Positions 1 through 4,921 are shown, counted from the first letter of the stretch. The stretch: DNA of 7,651 nucleotides from Ruminococcus sp. (GCA_023667385.1 JAMPAE010000065.1:1-7651); one strand, 5' to 3'. The notes: generated by a model from the letters alone, not told the origin. Numbers and translations are program-made.

Positions 1-450
1 AAATGAATACGGTTCACCCATAATTTCAACGGTTTCAACCATGCCTCCGCCTGTTGAATTTCCAACTAACGTCACAGTTTTATTGTTGATGTCCGTCAGA
101 ATAAACTTAACTGCATTTGGATGAGAATTCTTAGGAAAATCCGTATATTCAAAAACATAATCAATGTTTTCATTTTTGAGAATCTCTTTAATTTCAAACA
201 TACGCTCATCATCCGGTAAAAAACCGTATGCACCTGAAAGCATTCCGAGATCTTCATTCATATGACCGAATGTACCGGCAAATGAGCCGTTTTTATCAAG
301 TTCAACTTTGATACTTTTCAGCTTACTTTTCAGCAATTGATGTGCTAAATAGCCAATTCTGCACGGTCCGGCCGTGTGTGAGCTTGAGCCTGGCTGCATA
401 ATCGGACCGAACACATCATTGAAAAATTCAGGATAATAACTTACCATCAT
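1..450 (-). CDS. L-serine dehydratase beta-domain family protein, N-terminal part (cut by window edge)
   Basis: The 150 visible residues match the N-terminal beta domain of iron-sulfur L-serine dehydratases (serine ammonia-lyase, serine to pyruvate plus ammonia, cytoplasmic). Landmarks are FGPIMQPGSSSHTAGPCRIG (residues 14-33, the SSSHT signature), GHMNEDLGMLSGAYGFLPDD (62-81), HPNAVKF (110-116) and STGGGMVE (132-139), which occupies the place of the family's SIGGG. The order and spacing follow SdaAB-type proteins. Two motifs deviate: PGSSSHT replaces the usual GPSSSHT, and GHMNED stands where GHGTD is usual. The substrate may therefore differ. The frame is open at position 1, so it cannot be seen whether the alpha (cluster-binding) domain is fused or separate. 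The start is the first of two adjacent ATG codons; a TAA directly precedes it in frame, so no longer form is possible. It lies downstream of upp on the same strand, with a terminator-like hairpin between. The family is fairly certain and the substrate is not. Confidence 0.85.
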   Translation of the reverse strand, partial: MMVSYYPEFFNDVFGPIMQPGSSSHTAGPCRIGYLAHQLLKSKLKSIKVELDKNGSFAGTFGHMNEDLGMLSGAYGFLPDDERMFEIKEILKNENIDYVFEYTDFPKNSHPNAVKFILTDINNKTVTLVGNSTGGGMVETVEIMGEPYSF

Positions 451-480
451 TTATTTCATGCGAAATAACGCATTCCCTCC
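451..480 (-). promoter_or_regulatory. Ribosome binding site with hairpin-forming spacer for the serine-dehydratase-like gene
   Basis: On the minus strand a GGAGG core (480-476) lies 25 bases before the ATG at 450, too far for normal use. The spacer holds a perfect 7-bp stem with a tetraloop, TTATTTC-GCAT-GAAATAA (468-451), ending directly at the start codon. With this stem folded, only 7 bases separate GGAGG from ATG. A competing 5-bp stem, ATGCG/CGCAT with a TTATTT loop (473-458), would leave 9 bases. Either fold gives a normal spacing. Hairpin-shortened spacers are known from phage T4 late genes; use here is inferred. Confidence 0.6.
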
Positions 481-531
481 ATAAAATATAAACTCCGACA
501 TAGCTCTGATATATAAATAAGCAATGTCGGA
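481..531 (-). terminator. Probable intrinsic terminator of upp (possible attenuator before the next gene)
   Basis: A hairpin lies 21 bases past the upp stop codon: arms 494-501 and 524-531 (TCCGACAT/ATGTCGGA on the plus strand), one A-A mismatch, then three more pairs (503-505 with 520-522) around a 14-base loop. On the minus strand it is followed by a U-rich but interrupted tract (493-481). This fits a moderate terminator. No good promoter is visible between it and the serine-dehydratase-like gene, so that gene may depend on read-through. Confidence 0.5.
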
Positions 532-551
532 ATTGATTATTTGAATGTAAT

Positions 552-1211
552 TTACTCAGCGGGTTTATAGCTGCAAGTTCCGCAAACACGGTCACCAGCA
601 TCACCGAAAGCAGTATAGATATAGCCTTTTTCGTTGAGCGGACCGGGTACATATTTAGCCGTATAAATCGGCACATCCGGATGAGCTTCGGCAAGTTTGC
701 GAATACCAACTTCCGAAGAAATAATGCACATAAATTTAATTTTTTTGCAGCCACATTCTTTGATGAAACGGATTGCAGCTTCAGCACTGCCGCCTGTTGC
801 GAGTGCAGGGTCAACAATGATTACCTGACCATCAGCAACATCAACCGGCATTTTGAAATAATATTTCTGCGGCTGAAGTGTTTCTTCGTCACGAAAAAGA
901 CCGATGTGACCAACTTTGGCGGTTGGAGAAAGTGAACGCAAACCATCAATCATGCCCAAGCCGGCACGCAAAATTGGAACAATTGTGAAATCTTCATCGA
1001 GAACAGGAGAATTAAACTTCATAAGCGGAGCCTGAATTTCAACGTCCTTCATTTTCAAATCTTTGAGTGCCTCATATCCCATAAGCATGGAAATTTCTTT
1101 GACTATTTCAGAAAATTCCTTTGATCCGGTGTGAACATCGCACAGATGAGTAACCTTATGCTTAATAAGCGGATGCTCGAAAATTGTTACATTTTTCAAA
1201 AAGTCTTCCAT
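552..1211 (-). CDS. upp: Uracil phosphoribosyltransferase
   Basis: The 219-residue cytoplasmic enzyme converts uracil and PRPP to UMP and pyrophosphate (pyrimidine salvage). Family marks are VPILRAGLGMIDG (78-90), HIGLFRDEETLQP (102-114), the PRPP-binding loop VDPALATGGSA (133-143) and the C-terminal uracil-binding stretch ending GDAGDR (203-208). The usual loop is VDPMLATGGSA, so Ala136 replaces Met. The protein is about ten residues longer than common Upp proteins because of a C-terminal tail (209-219) holding two cysteines (210, 213). The ATG at 1211 was chosen because AAGGAG lies just upstream and MEDF..FEHPLIKHK is the usual beginning; an in-frame upstream extension to 1292 has no family support. 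The divergent DUF523 gene starts 97 bases away and a uracil-permease gene lies beyond it, so the neighbourhood is uracil salvage. Confidence 0.97.
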   Translation of the reverse strand: MEDFLKNVTIFEHPLIKHKVTHLCDVHTGSKEFSEIVKEISMLMGYEALKDLKMKDVEIQAPLMKFNSPVLDEDFTIVPILRAGLGMIDGLRSLSPTAKVGHIGLFRDEETLQPQKYYFKMPVDVADGQVIIVDPALATGGSAEAAIRFIKECGCKKIKFMCIISSEVGIRKLAEAHPDVPIYTAKYVPGPLNEKGYIYTAFGDAGDRVCGTCSYKPAE

Positions 1212-1242
1212 AATTAATCTCCTTGTGAAAACTAAGATAAAT

Positions 1243-1271
1243 TTGACACCGACCGATATTTGTGATAACAT
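1243..1271 (+). promoter_or_regulatory. Sigma-A-type promoter of the DUF523 gene
   Basis: A perfect -35 box TTGACA (1243-1248) is followed after 17 bases by TAACAT (1266-1271), preceded by TG one base upstream (1263-1264), an extended -10. Transcription would start near 1278, giving a leader of about 30 bases before the ATG at 1309. Box quality and spacing are good. Confidence 0.65.
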
Positions 1272-1308
1272 TGACATCGTAAATTGTAACAAATTAGGAG
1301 GATGTCAA
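1271..1308 (+). repeat. 8-bp inverted repeat in the DUF523 leader, overlapping its ribosome binding site
   Basis: TTGACATC (1271-1278) is mirrored by GATGTCAA (1301-1308), separated by 22 bases. The right arm takes the last G of the AGGAGG site (1296-1301) and ends one base before the start codon. It could be an operator for a dimeric regulator. Alternatively, if transcription starts at or before about 1271, it could be a leader stem limiting ribosome access. A start near 1278 would remove most of the left arm from the RNA, which favours the DNA-site reading. Confidence 0.45.
1283..1291 (-). promoter_or_regulatory. Possible extended -10 promoter of upp
   Basis: On the minus strand TGTTACAAT (1291-1283) is a good extended -10 element (TG, one base, TACAAT), but no good -35 box lies at 16-18 bases; a TTGACA at 1308-1303 is only 14 bases away. 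Transcription would begin near 1276, about 65 bases before upp. It is the best candidate seen in this intergenic region but remains weak. Confidence 0.33.
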
Positions 1309-1743
1309 ATGGCAAAAATATTAGTCAGCAATTGTCTGTTAGGCTGTAATTGCAGATATAAAGGTGATGGTTGCGCTTGTGATGAAATCATCAAGCTTGC
1401 AGAAAATCACACGCTTATCGGAGTTTGCCCGGAACAATCAGGCGGTCTCGCCACCCCCCGCCCGCCTGCCGAAATTAAAGATAATAAACTCATTAATAAT
1501 CAAGGCGAAGATGTAACCGAACAATATATGCGTGGAGCTGAAACCGCACTCCATCTTGCAAAGCTCAATCATGTTGACTTTGCAATTTTGAAAGCTAAAA
1601 GCCCGTCTTGCGGAAGAGGCAGAATATATGACGGAACATTTACGGGCACAATGCGTGACGGTAATGGTGTCACCGCACAATTGCTGTTGGATAACGGTAT
1701 ATCGGTTTACAGTGAAAACGATTTAACCGAATTACCAATTTAA
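1309..1743 (+). CDS. DUF523 family protein (TudS-type thiouracil desulfurase-like)
   Basis: The 144-residue protein spans the whole DUF523 domain: SNCLLGCNCRYKGDG (7-21), GVCPEQSGGLATPRPPAEI (38-56) and LKAKSPSCGRGRIYDGTFTG (94-113). A characterised member, TudS, is a [4Fe-4S]-dependent enzyme that converts 2-thiouracil to uracil. The expected conserved residues are visible: cysteines 9, 15, 40 and 101, Glu42 after CP, and Ser100 before the last cysteine. Cysteines 13, 22 and 24 are additional. No DUF1722 domain follows, so this is the short form. The start at 1309 is set by AGGAGG at 1296-1301; the frame extends upstream to 1225 but across the promoter. It is the only plus-strand gene in the window, placed between upp and a uracil permease, which fits a role in making uracil. 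The family is secure; the thiouracil activity is inferred. Confidence 0.92.
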   Translation: MAKILVSNCLLGCNCRYKGDGCACDEIIKLAENHTLIGVCPEQSGGLATPRPPAEIKDNKLINNQGEDVTEQYMRGAETALHLAKLNHVDFAILKAKSPSCGRGRIYDGTFTGTMRDGNGVTAQLLLDNGISVYSENDLTELPI

Positions 1744-1752
1744 ATTTATATA

Positions 1753-1795
1753 AAGCTCCGGATTTTCATCATCGAAAGACCGGAGCTTCTATTTT
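1753..1795. terminator. Bidirectional intrinsic terminator between the DUF523 gene and the permease gene
   Basis: A 9-bp perfect stem AAGCTCCGG/CCGGAGCTT (1753-1761 with 1780-1788) continues, after one mismatch, into five more pairs (1763-1767 with 1774-1778, one of them G-T) with a 6-base loop. On the plus strand it is followed by CTATTTTCTT; on the minus strand by TTATATAAATTT. It lies 9 bases past the DUF523 stop and 15 bases past the permease stop, so it can serve both converging genes. Confidence 0.88.
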
Positions 1796-1803
1796 CTTAT
1801 AAA

Positions 1804-3249
1804 TTAGGCTTCATCTTTTGTAATTTCAACATTTTCCATGCTGTCAACAGCACCTGTAAGACCATCTGTTAATTCAGAATCAACGCTCATTTTTCCATTA
1901 TTAACAATCAGGTTGGTAACAATGCCGACAATCAAGGCAACTGCAAGAGATGTGATTGAAAGGATTGCACCGCCGGTAAGTTCATTATGACCAAAGTTGA
2001 ACGTCAAACCGCCGATACCTGTAACAAGAATTGCACTGACAACAAAGAGATTTTTGCTGTCGCCGAGGTCAACTTTTTTAAGCATCTGCAAACCTGAAAC
2101 TGCAATGAAACCATAAAGTGCAATGCAAGCACCGCCCATTACGCACTTTGGAATTGAATTGATCAATGCAACAAACGGAGTGAAGAATGAAAGAATCATG
2201 CATCCAAGTGAAGCAGTAAAAATGGTGACAATTGAAGCGTTTCCTGTGATTGCAACACAGCCGATTGATTCACCATAGGTTGTGTTTGCGCAGCAGCCAA
2301 AGATACTGCCGATGATTGAGCCAACACCATCACCAAGAAGTGTTTTATCAAGACCGGGATCAGTGATAAGGTCTTTTTCAATGATAGAACCGAGATTCTT
2401 GTGGTCAGCAATATGCTGAGCAAGTTCAACAACACCAATCGGTACGAAAATCAAAGCAATGTTGCCGATTGCAGCAAGGTCAATTGCGCCGTATGTACCC
2501 TTAGTCTGAATTGCTCTGAGAATAAAGAATTTCGGATAATCAATAATGCTTGTGATTCCAAAATCGCCGAAAGCATCAATGAACGGCTGGAAACTGAGAA
2601 CTTGAAGAATTTCAATGTTAGCAGCTTTACCGATAAGAGTGAAAATCAGGGCAACGACATAGCCAACACCAATACCTACGATAAACGGAATGAGCTTGAT
2701 GGTTTTTGAACCCTTAACTGATGCAATAACGATTGCAAAAAATGTGATGAGGCCAATAATTATGGTTACGAAGTTATAATTTTCGCCACCGTTTGTTGAC
2801 ATCCAACCCGTTGCTGTGCCTGAAAGGCTAAGACCGATCAAAGTAACGATAGGTCCGATGATAACTGCCGGCATGAGCTTGTTAACCCAAGCTGAACCAA
2901 CAAATTTGATGATAAGAGCAATGATTACATAAACGAGACCTGCGAATGCAACACCAATCAATACTCCCCAATAGCCATAATTTTGGCTGATTGTTGCTGA
3001 ATATGCACCAAGGAAAGTAAACGAGCTTCCGAGAAATACCGGGCTGCGTCTTTTGGTGAAAAGAAGATAAACGATCGTACCCAAGCCAGCACCGAACAAT
3101 GCTGCGGCAGGGTCTGCCGGAAGTCCATAGCCCGTCATGATCATCGGTACGAGCAAGGTTGCTGCCATAATTGCAATCATCTGCTGGAATGCGAAAACCA
3201 GCGTTTGTGAAAGCTTTGGCTTGTCTTGTACATTGTAAATAAGTTTCAT
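1804..3249 (-). CDS. uraA: NCS2 family uracil (uracil/xanthine) permease
   Basis: The 481-residue, strongly hydrophobic inner-membrane transporter of the NCS2 (nucleobase:cation symporter 2) family should import uracil with protons. Typical stretches are FQQMIAIMAATLLVP (21-35), SPVFLGSSFTFLGAY (69-83), the substrate region VELAQHIADHKN (274-285), DPGLDKTLLGDGVGS (297-311), and CANTTYGESIGCVAITG (320-336) with the conserved Glu327 of the UraA NTTYGE motif. In E. coli UraA the first region reads AEHIGH with a uracil-binding glutamate; here the aligned residue is Gln278. Length and topology fit the usual 14-helix fold, with a hydrophilic C-terminal tail (about 452-481). AGGAGG lies five bases before the ATG, and a strong promoter stands upstream. 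The neighbouring upp and DUF523 genes support uracil as substrate; xanthine or uric acid are less likely alternatives. Confidence 0.92.
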   Translation of the reverse strand: MKLIYNVQDKPKLSQTLVFAFQQMIAIMAATLLVPMIMTGYGLPADPAAALFGAGLGTIVYLLFTKRRSPVFLGSSFTFLGAYSATISQNYGYWGVLIGVAFAGLVYVIIALIIKFVGSAWVNKLMPAVIIGPIVTLIGLSLSGTATGWMSTNGGENYNFVTIIIGLITFFAIVIASVKGSKTIKLIPFIVGIGVGYVVALIFTLIGKAANIEILQVLSFQPFIDAFGDFGITSIIDYPKFFILRAIQTKGTYGAIDLAAIGNIALIFVPIGVVELAQHIADHKNLGSIIEKDLITDPGLDKTLLGDGVGSIIGSIFGCCANTTYGESIGCVAITGNASIVTIFTASLGCMILSFFTPFVALINSIPKCVMGGACIALYGFIAVSGLQMLKKVDLGDSKNLFVVSAILVTGIGGLTFNFGHNELTGGAILSITSLAVALIVGIVTNLIVNNGKMSVDSELTDGLTGAVDSMENVEITKDEA

Positions 3250-3308
3250 TTTTTCCTCCTGCTTTTTATAATATTTTTGGTTAAACCATTTTAAGCTAAA
3301 CCTTTAGT

Positions 3309-3337
3309 ATTATATCAATTAACAGATGCTTTGTAAA
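3309..3337 (-). promoter_or_regulatory. Sigma-A promoter of the uracil permease gene
   Basis: On the minus strand TTTACA (3337-3332), a 17-base spacer and a consensus TATAAT (3314-3309) preceded by TGA (extended -10) form a strong promoter. The leader of about 50 bases contains the small palindrome TGGTTTAACCA (3288-3278) and a second GGTTTA copy near 3302-3297, possibly a regulator site. No PyrR-type or purine-riboswitch fold could be recognised in so short a leader. Confidence 0.75.
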
Positions 3338-3397
3338 CACTTTTCGACAAAATATTGCCTTTAAATGATGGTTAATTTTATCTTTTTGTCAGATTGT

Positions 3398-3446
3398 GAA
3401 TAAAGAAAACCCGAACCGATTTCATTGACTGAAAATCAGTTCGGGT
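3398..3446 (-). terminator. Intrinsic terminator after the ECF S component-DUF1893 operon
   Basis: An 8-bp perfect stem ACCCGAAC/GTTCGGGT (3409-3416 with 3439-3446) extends, after one C-A mismatch, through five more pairs (3418-3422 with 3433-3437). On the minus strand it runs into TTTTCTTTATT (3408-3398). It begins 7 bases past the DUF1893 stop codon and isolates that operon from the permease promoter. Confidence 0.88.
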
Positions 3447-3452
3447 AAGCAA

Positions 3453-3875
3453 TTATTTTTGAAGTTCTTTCAGTTTTTGCAAAATTGCTGTTTTCGCCTC
3501 AATAGGGTTATCAATATCTAACACAGACTGCTCCATTGGGCAATATCCTGTATCGGTACGATTACGTATCGCCTTAACGATATTGTCACAGTAACATTTT
3601 ATGTTATATTCATCAAGAACCCTCTTAGCTGATTCACTCATGACATCAGCATAGATTTCGCAAACGCCCGCAAGTACATAAAGAAAGGCTGTTGCCTTGC
3701 CCACCACTTTATCAGCCGCATAAAAGCCATCGACCTTTATGTTGCTTTCAAGCAAATCAAGCAACGGTTTGACACCATGTGCTGTGCTTGTGTGTACTAT
3801 GCCATCCTTGCATATAACACAGGTATATCCCCTATTGTGAAGAAGACTTTTTGCATATAACAAATCAGTTTTCAT
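3453..3875 (-). CDS. DUF1893 family protein
   Basis: The 140-residue soluble protein covers the whole DUF1893 domain: GVKPLLDLLES (34-44), AADKVVGKATAFLYVLAGV (53-71), ADVMSESA (76-83) and the C-terminal NRTDTGYCPMEQSVLDIDNP (105-124). The family is represented structurally by Thermotoga TM1506, described as having a cytidine-deaminase-like fold; no zinc-binding HAE/PCxxC pair of a true deaminase is evident here, so enzymatic activity is doubtful. Cysteines lie at 19, 22, 72, 94, 96 and 112. The ATG overlaps the end of the upstream ECF S-component gene by 11 bases, with a GGAG 13 bases before it, which points to translational coupling and joint regulation. The family call is firm; the role is unknown, but the coupling suggests handling or sensing of the transported compound. 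Confidence 0.9.
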   Translation of the reverse strand: MKTDLLYAKSLLHNRGYTCVICKDGIVHTSTAHGVKPLLDLLESNIKVDGFYAADKVVGKATAFLYVLAGVCEIYADVMSESAKRVLDEYNIKCYCDNIVKAIRNRTDTGYCPMEQSVLDIDNPIEAKTAILQKLKELQK

Positions 3876-4437
3876 ACTTTTTTAAGTTCTCCACACGATA
3901 TACAACAAGCGGAATCAGCACAAGCTGCAAAACTATTCCGAAAACTCCGGTTGCAATGCTCATCCAGATTACTGAAACTTTTACCACAGTATTTCCGAAA
4001 GCATAGACCGAAAGAAGAATTGCCGCAGCACGGACCACACGACCGCCAACTTGAGAGATTAGCACTTTAATCACAACAGGCATTTTACTTCTTCTGAGTA
4101 AGCCTGAAATCAAGCCATATGCACCAAGCTCAAGCATCATAAACGGAAGCATGACAGCACCAGGCATACCTGAAAGTGCAAAGCTTAAGGCAGGTGCAAT
4201 CAAGCCTGAAATTGTGCCAACATACGGACCGGCCAGCAAACCAACAAGAATAATCGGCAAATGCATTGGCAAAAATGTTTCACCAAGTGATGTACCAAGT
4301 CCTGAAATGGCGCCCATGGCATGAAAAATCTGCGGCAAAGCTACTGCTCCGAGTATTGCTGCTATTGCTGCAATGGCCTGAATTTTAATAGATAAAACAG
4401 GTTTTCCTTTGCTTTTGATTGCTGTTGCGTTTGACAT
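3865..4437 (-). CDS. ECF transporter S component (substrate-binding membrane subunit)
   Basis: The 190-residue integral membrane protein resembles substrate-specific S components of energy-coupling-factor transporters (PF12822-like folate/pantothenate-type group). It has about six hydrophobic segments (roughly residues 15-40, 60-82, 85-112, 121-147, 151-163 and 164-180) and the conserved stretch ETFLPMHLPIILVGLLAGPY (53-72), followed by SGLIAPALSFALSGMPG (77-93). Small-residue patterns in the first helix (AAIAAILGA, 23-31) fit contact with the EcfT scaffold. No EcfA/EcfT genes are nearby, so a shared (group II) module encoded elsewhere is assumed. The ATG at 4437 was preferred over one at 4455 because AAAGGGG lies 8 bases before it, while the earlier codon has no site. 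Riboflavin, pantothenate, folate or another small nutrient are possible; the substrate cannot be assigned. DUF1893 overlaps its 3' end. Confidence 0.83.
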   Translation of the reverse strand: MSNATAIKSKGKPVLSIKIQAIAAIAAILGAVALPQIFHAMGAISGLGTSLGETFLPMHLPIILVGLLAGPYVGTISGLIAPALSFALSGMPGAVMLPFMMLELGAYGLISGLLRRSKMPVVIKVLISQVGGRVVRAAAILLSVYAFGNTVVKVSVIWMSIATGVFGIVLQLVLIPLVVYRVENLKKYEN

Positions 4438-4449
4438 TTTCCAAACCCC

Positions 4450-4556
4450 TTTCATTCGGTAAAAATGAGATTAAATCAAATTATTTGTCTGTTACAAACT
4501 TCTCATAGATTATATACCATGAAAATTGATTCGTCAACTCAAAATACCGAATGAAA
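4450..4556. repeat. 12-bp perfect inverted repeat flanking the ECF operon promoter
   Basis: TTTCATTCGGTA (4450-4461) is exactly complementary in reverse to TACCGAATGAAA (4545-4556), with 83 bases between. One arm ends beside the AAAGGGG ribosome binding site of the S-component gene; the other lies just upstream of the -35 box. Because the upstream arm should not be in the transcript, paired regulator-binding sites are more likely than an RNA stem. A 12-bp exact match in this short region is unlikely by chance. Confidence 0.6.
4509..4537 (-). promoter_or_regulatory. Sigma-A promoter of the ECF S component-DUF1893 operon
   Basis: On the minus strand TTGACG (4537-4532), a 17-base spacer and a consensus TATAAT (4514-4509) form a strong promoter. 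Transcription should start near 4502, giving a leader of about 65 bases. Its start has ATGAGA (4506-4501), complementary to TCTCAT (4470-4465), with a small TTTGT/ACAAA stem between. The leader is too short for a classical vitamin riboswitch. Confidence 0.78.
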
Positions 4557-4569
4557 AAAGTTTGTGCTC

Positions 4570-4788
4570 TCAGCAATTCGCAGGCGTTACCTCAAGAACA
4601 ACAGCTTCACTTATTTCGTCGCTCCAGCCAACGGTTTTAAGCAAGTCTCCATCTTCGCAACCAACGTGATAATAAGTTTTTCCGTCGCTTCCGATGGCGT
4701 AATCACCATAAACTTCAATTCTTACCTCGTTGTCAAGTTCTGCAACATAAAGTGGATGCATTATTTTTAATTGCTTGTGTGTTTTCAT
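4570..4788 (-). CDS. Small hypothetical protein of 72 residues
   Basis: I do not recognise this protein. It is acidic overall, soluble, without signal peptide or membrane segment. Residues 12-56 look like a compact beta-rich domain with alternating hydrophobic and charged residues (YVAELDNEVRIEVYGDYAIG, 14-33), aromatic YYHVG at 39-43, and single cysteines at 44 and 72, the last being the final residue. That it is a real gene is supported by AAAGGAG nine bases before the ATG, a strong promoter directly upstream and no competing gene on either strand. It stops 32 bases before the -35 box of the ECF operon; only a T-rich stretch with a weak hairpin follows, so some read-through into that operon is possible. 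No function can be proposed. Confidence 0.72.
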   Translation of the reverse strand: MKTHKQLKIMHPLYVAELDNEVRIEVYGDYAIGSDGKTYYHVGCEDGDLLKTVGWSDEISEAVVLEVTPANC

Positions 4789-4823
4789 TGGACATTTCTC
4801 CTTTTGTTAATAACTTTAACACA

Positions 4824-4852
4824 ATAATATCACATAAAAATCAAAAATGCAA
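4824..4852 (-). promoter_or_regulatory. Sigma-A promoter of the 72-residue gene
   Basis: On the minus strand TTGCAT (4852-4847), a 17-base spacer and TATTAT (4829-4824) preceded by TGA (extended -10) form a good promoter, with start near 4817 and a leader of about 30 bases. The rest of the gap from 4853 to 4921 is very AT-rich and shows no gene or other clear signal. Confidence 0.68.
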
Positions 4853-4921
4853 TAGTATTTTAAATATTTTTTTGAATATTTGTCGAAAAATTTTAAAACC
4901 GAGTTTTCGCTATTCATGGGG

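Noticed and set aside
456..473. Five-codon leader reading frame (MRYFA) just after GGAGGG
   Set aside because: The site is only two bases from this ATG, too close for efficient use; the hairpin reading explains the region better. It is not fully excluded.
1212..1292. Upstream in-frame extension of upp by 27 residues
   Set aside because: The extension crosses the intergenic promoter region, has no ribosome binding site and is absent from the family, whereas AAGGAG precedes the ATG at 1211.
1225..1308. Longer start of the DUF523 gene at 1225
   Set aside because: It would place the promoter and the AGGAGG site inside the coding region; the domain begins right after the ATG at 1309.
2196..2709. 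Open frames overlapping the permease gene on both strands
   Set aside because: They are shadows of the uraA coding sequence with no start signals or recognisable domains.
3250..3308. Purine/pyrimidine riboswitch or PyrR-type attenuator before uraA
   Set aside because: The leader is only about 50 bases, with one small palindrome and no terminator/antiterminator pair.
4438..4455. Start of the ECF S component at 4455, six codons upstream
   Set aside because: No ribosome binding site precedes it, while AAAGGGG is well placed for the ATG at 4437.
3341..4888. Shared 11-mer TTTGTCGAAAA near the uraA promoter (3341-3351, minus) and at about 4878-4888 (plus)
   Set aside because: The copies are in opposite orientation to their nearest genes and lie in AT-rich DNA; no known operator fits, so chance is the simpler explanation.
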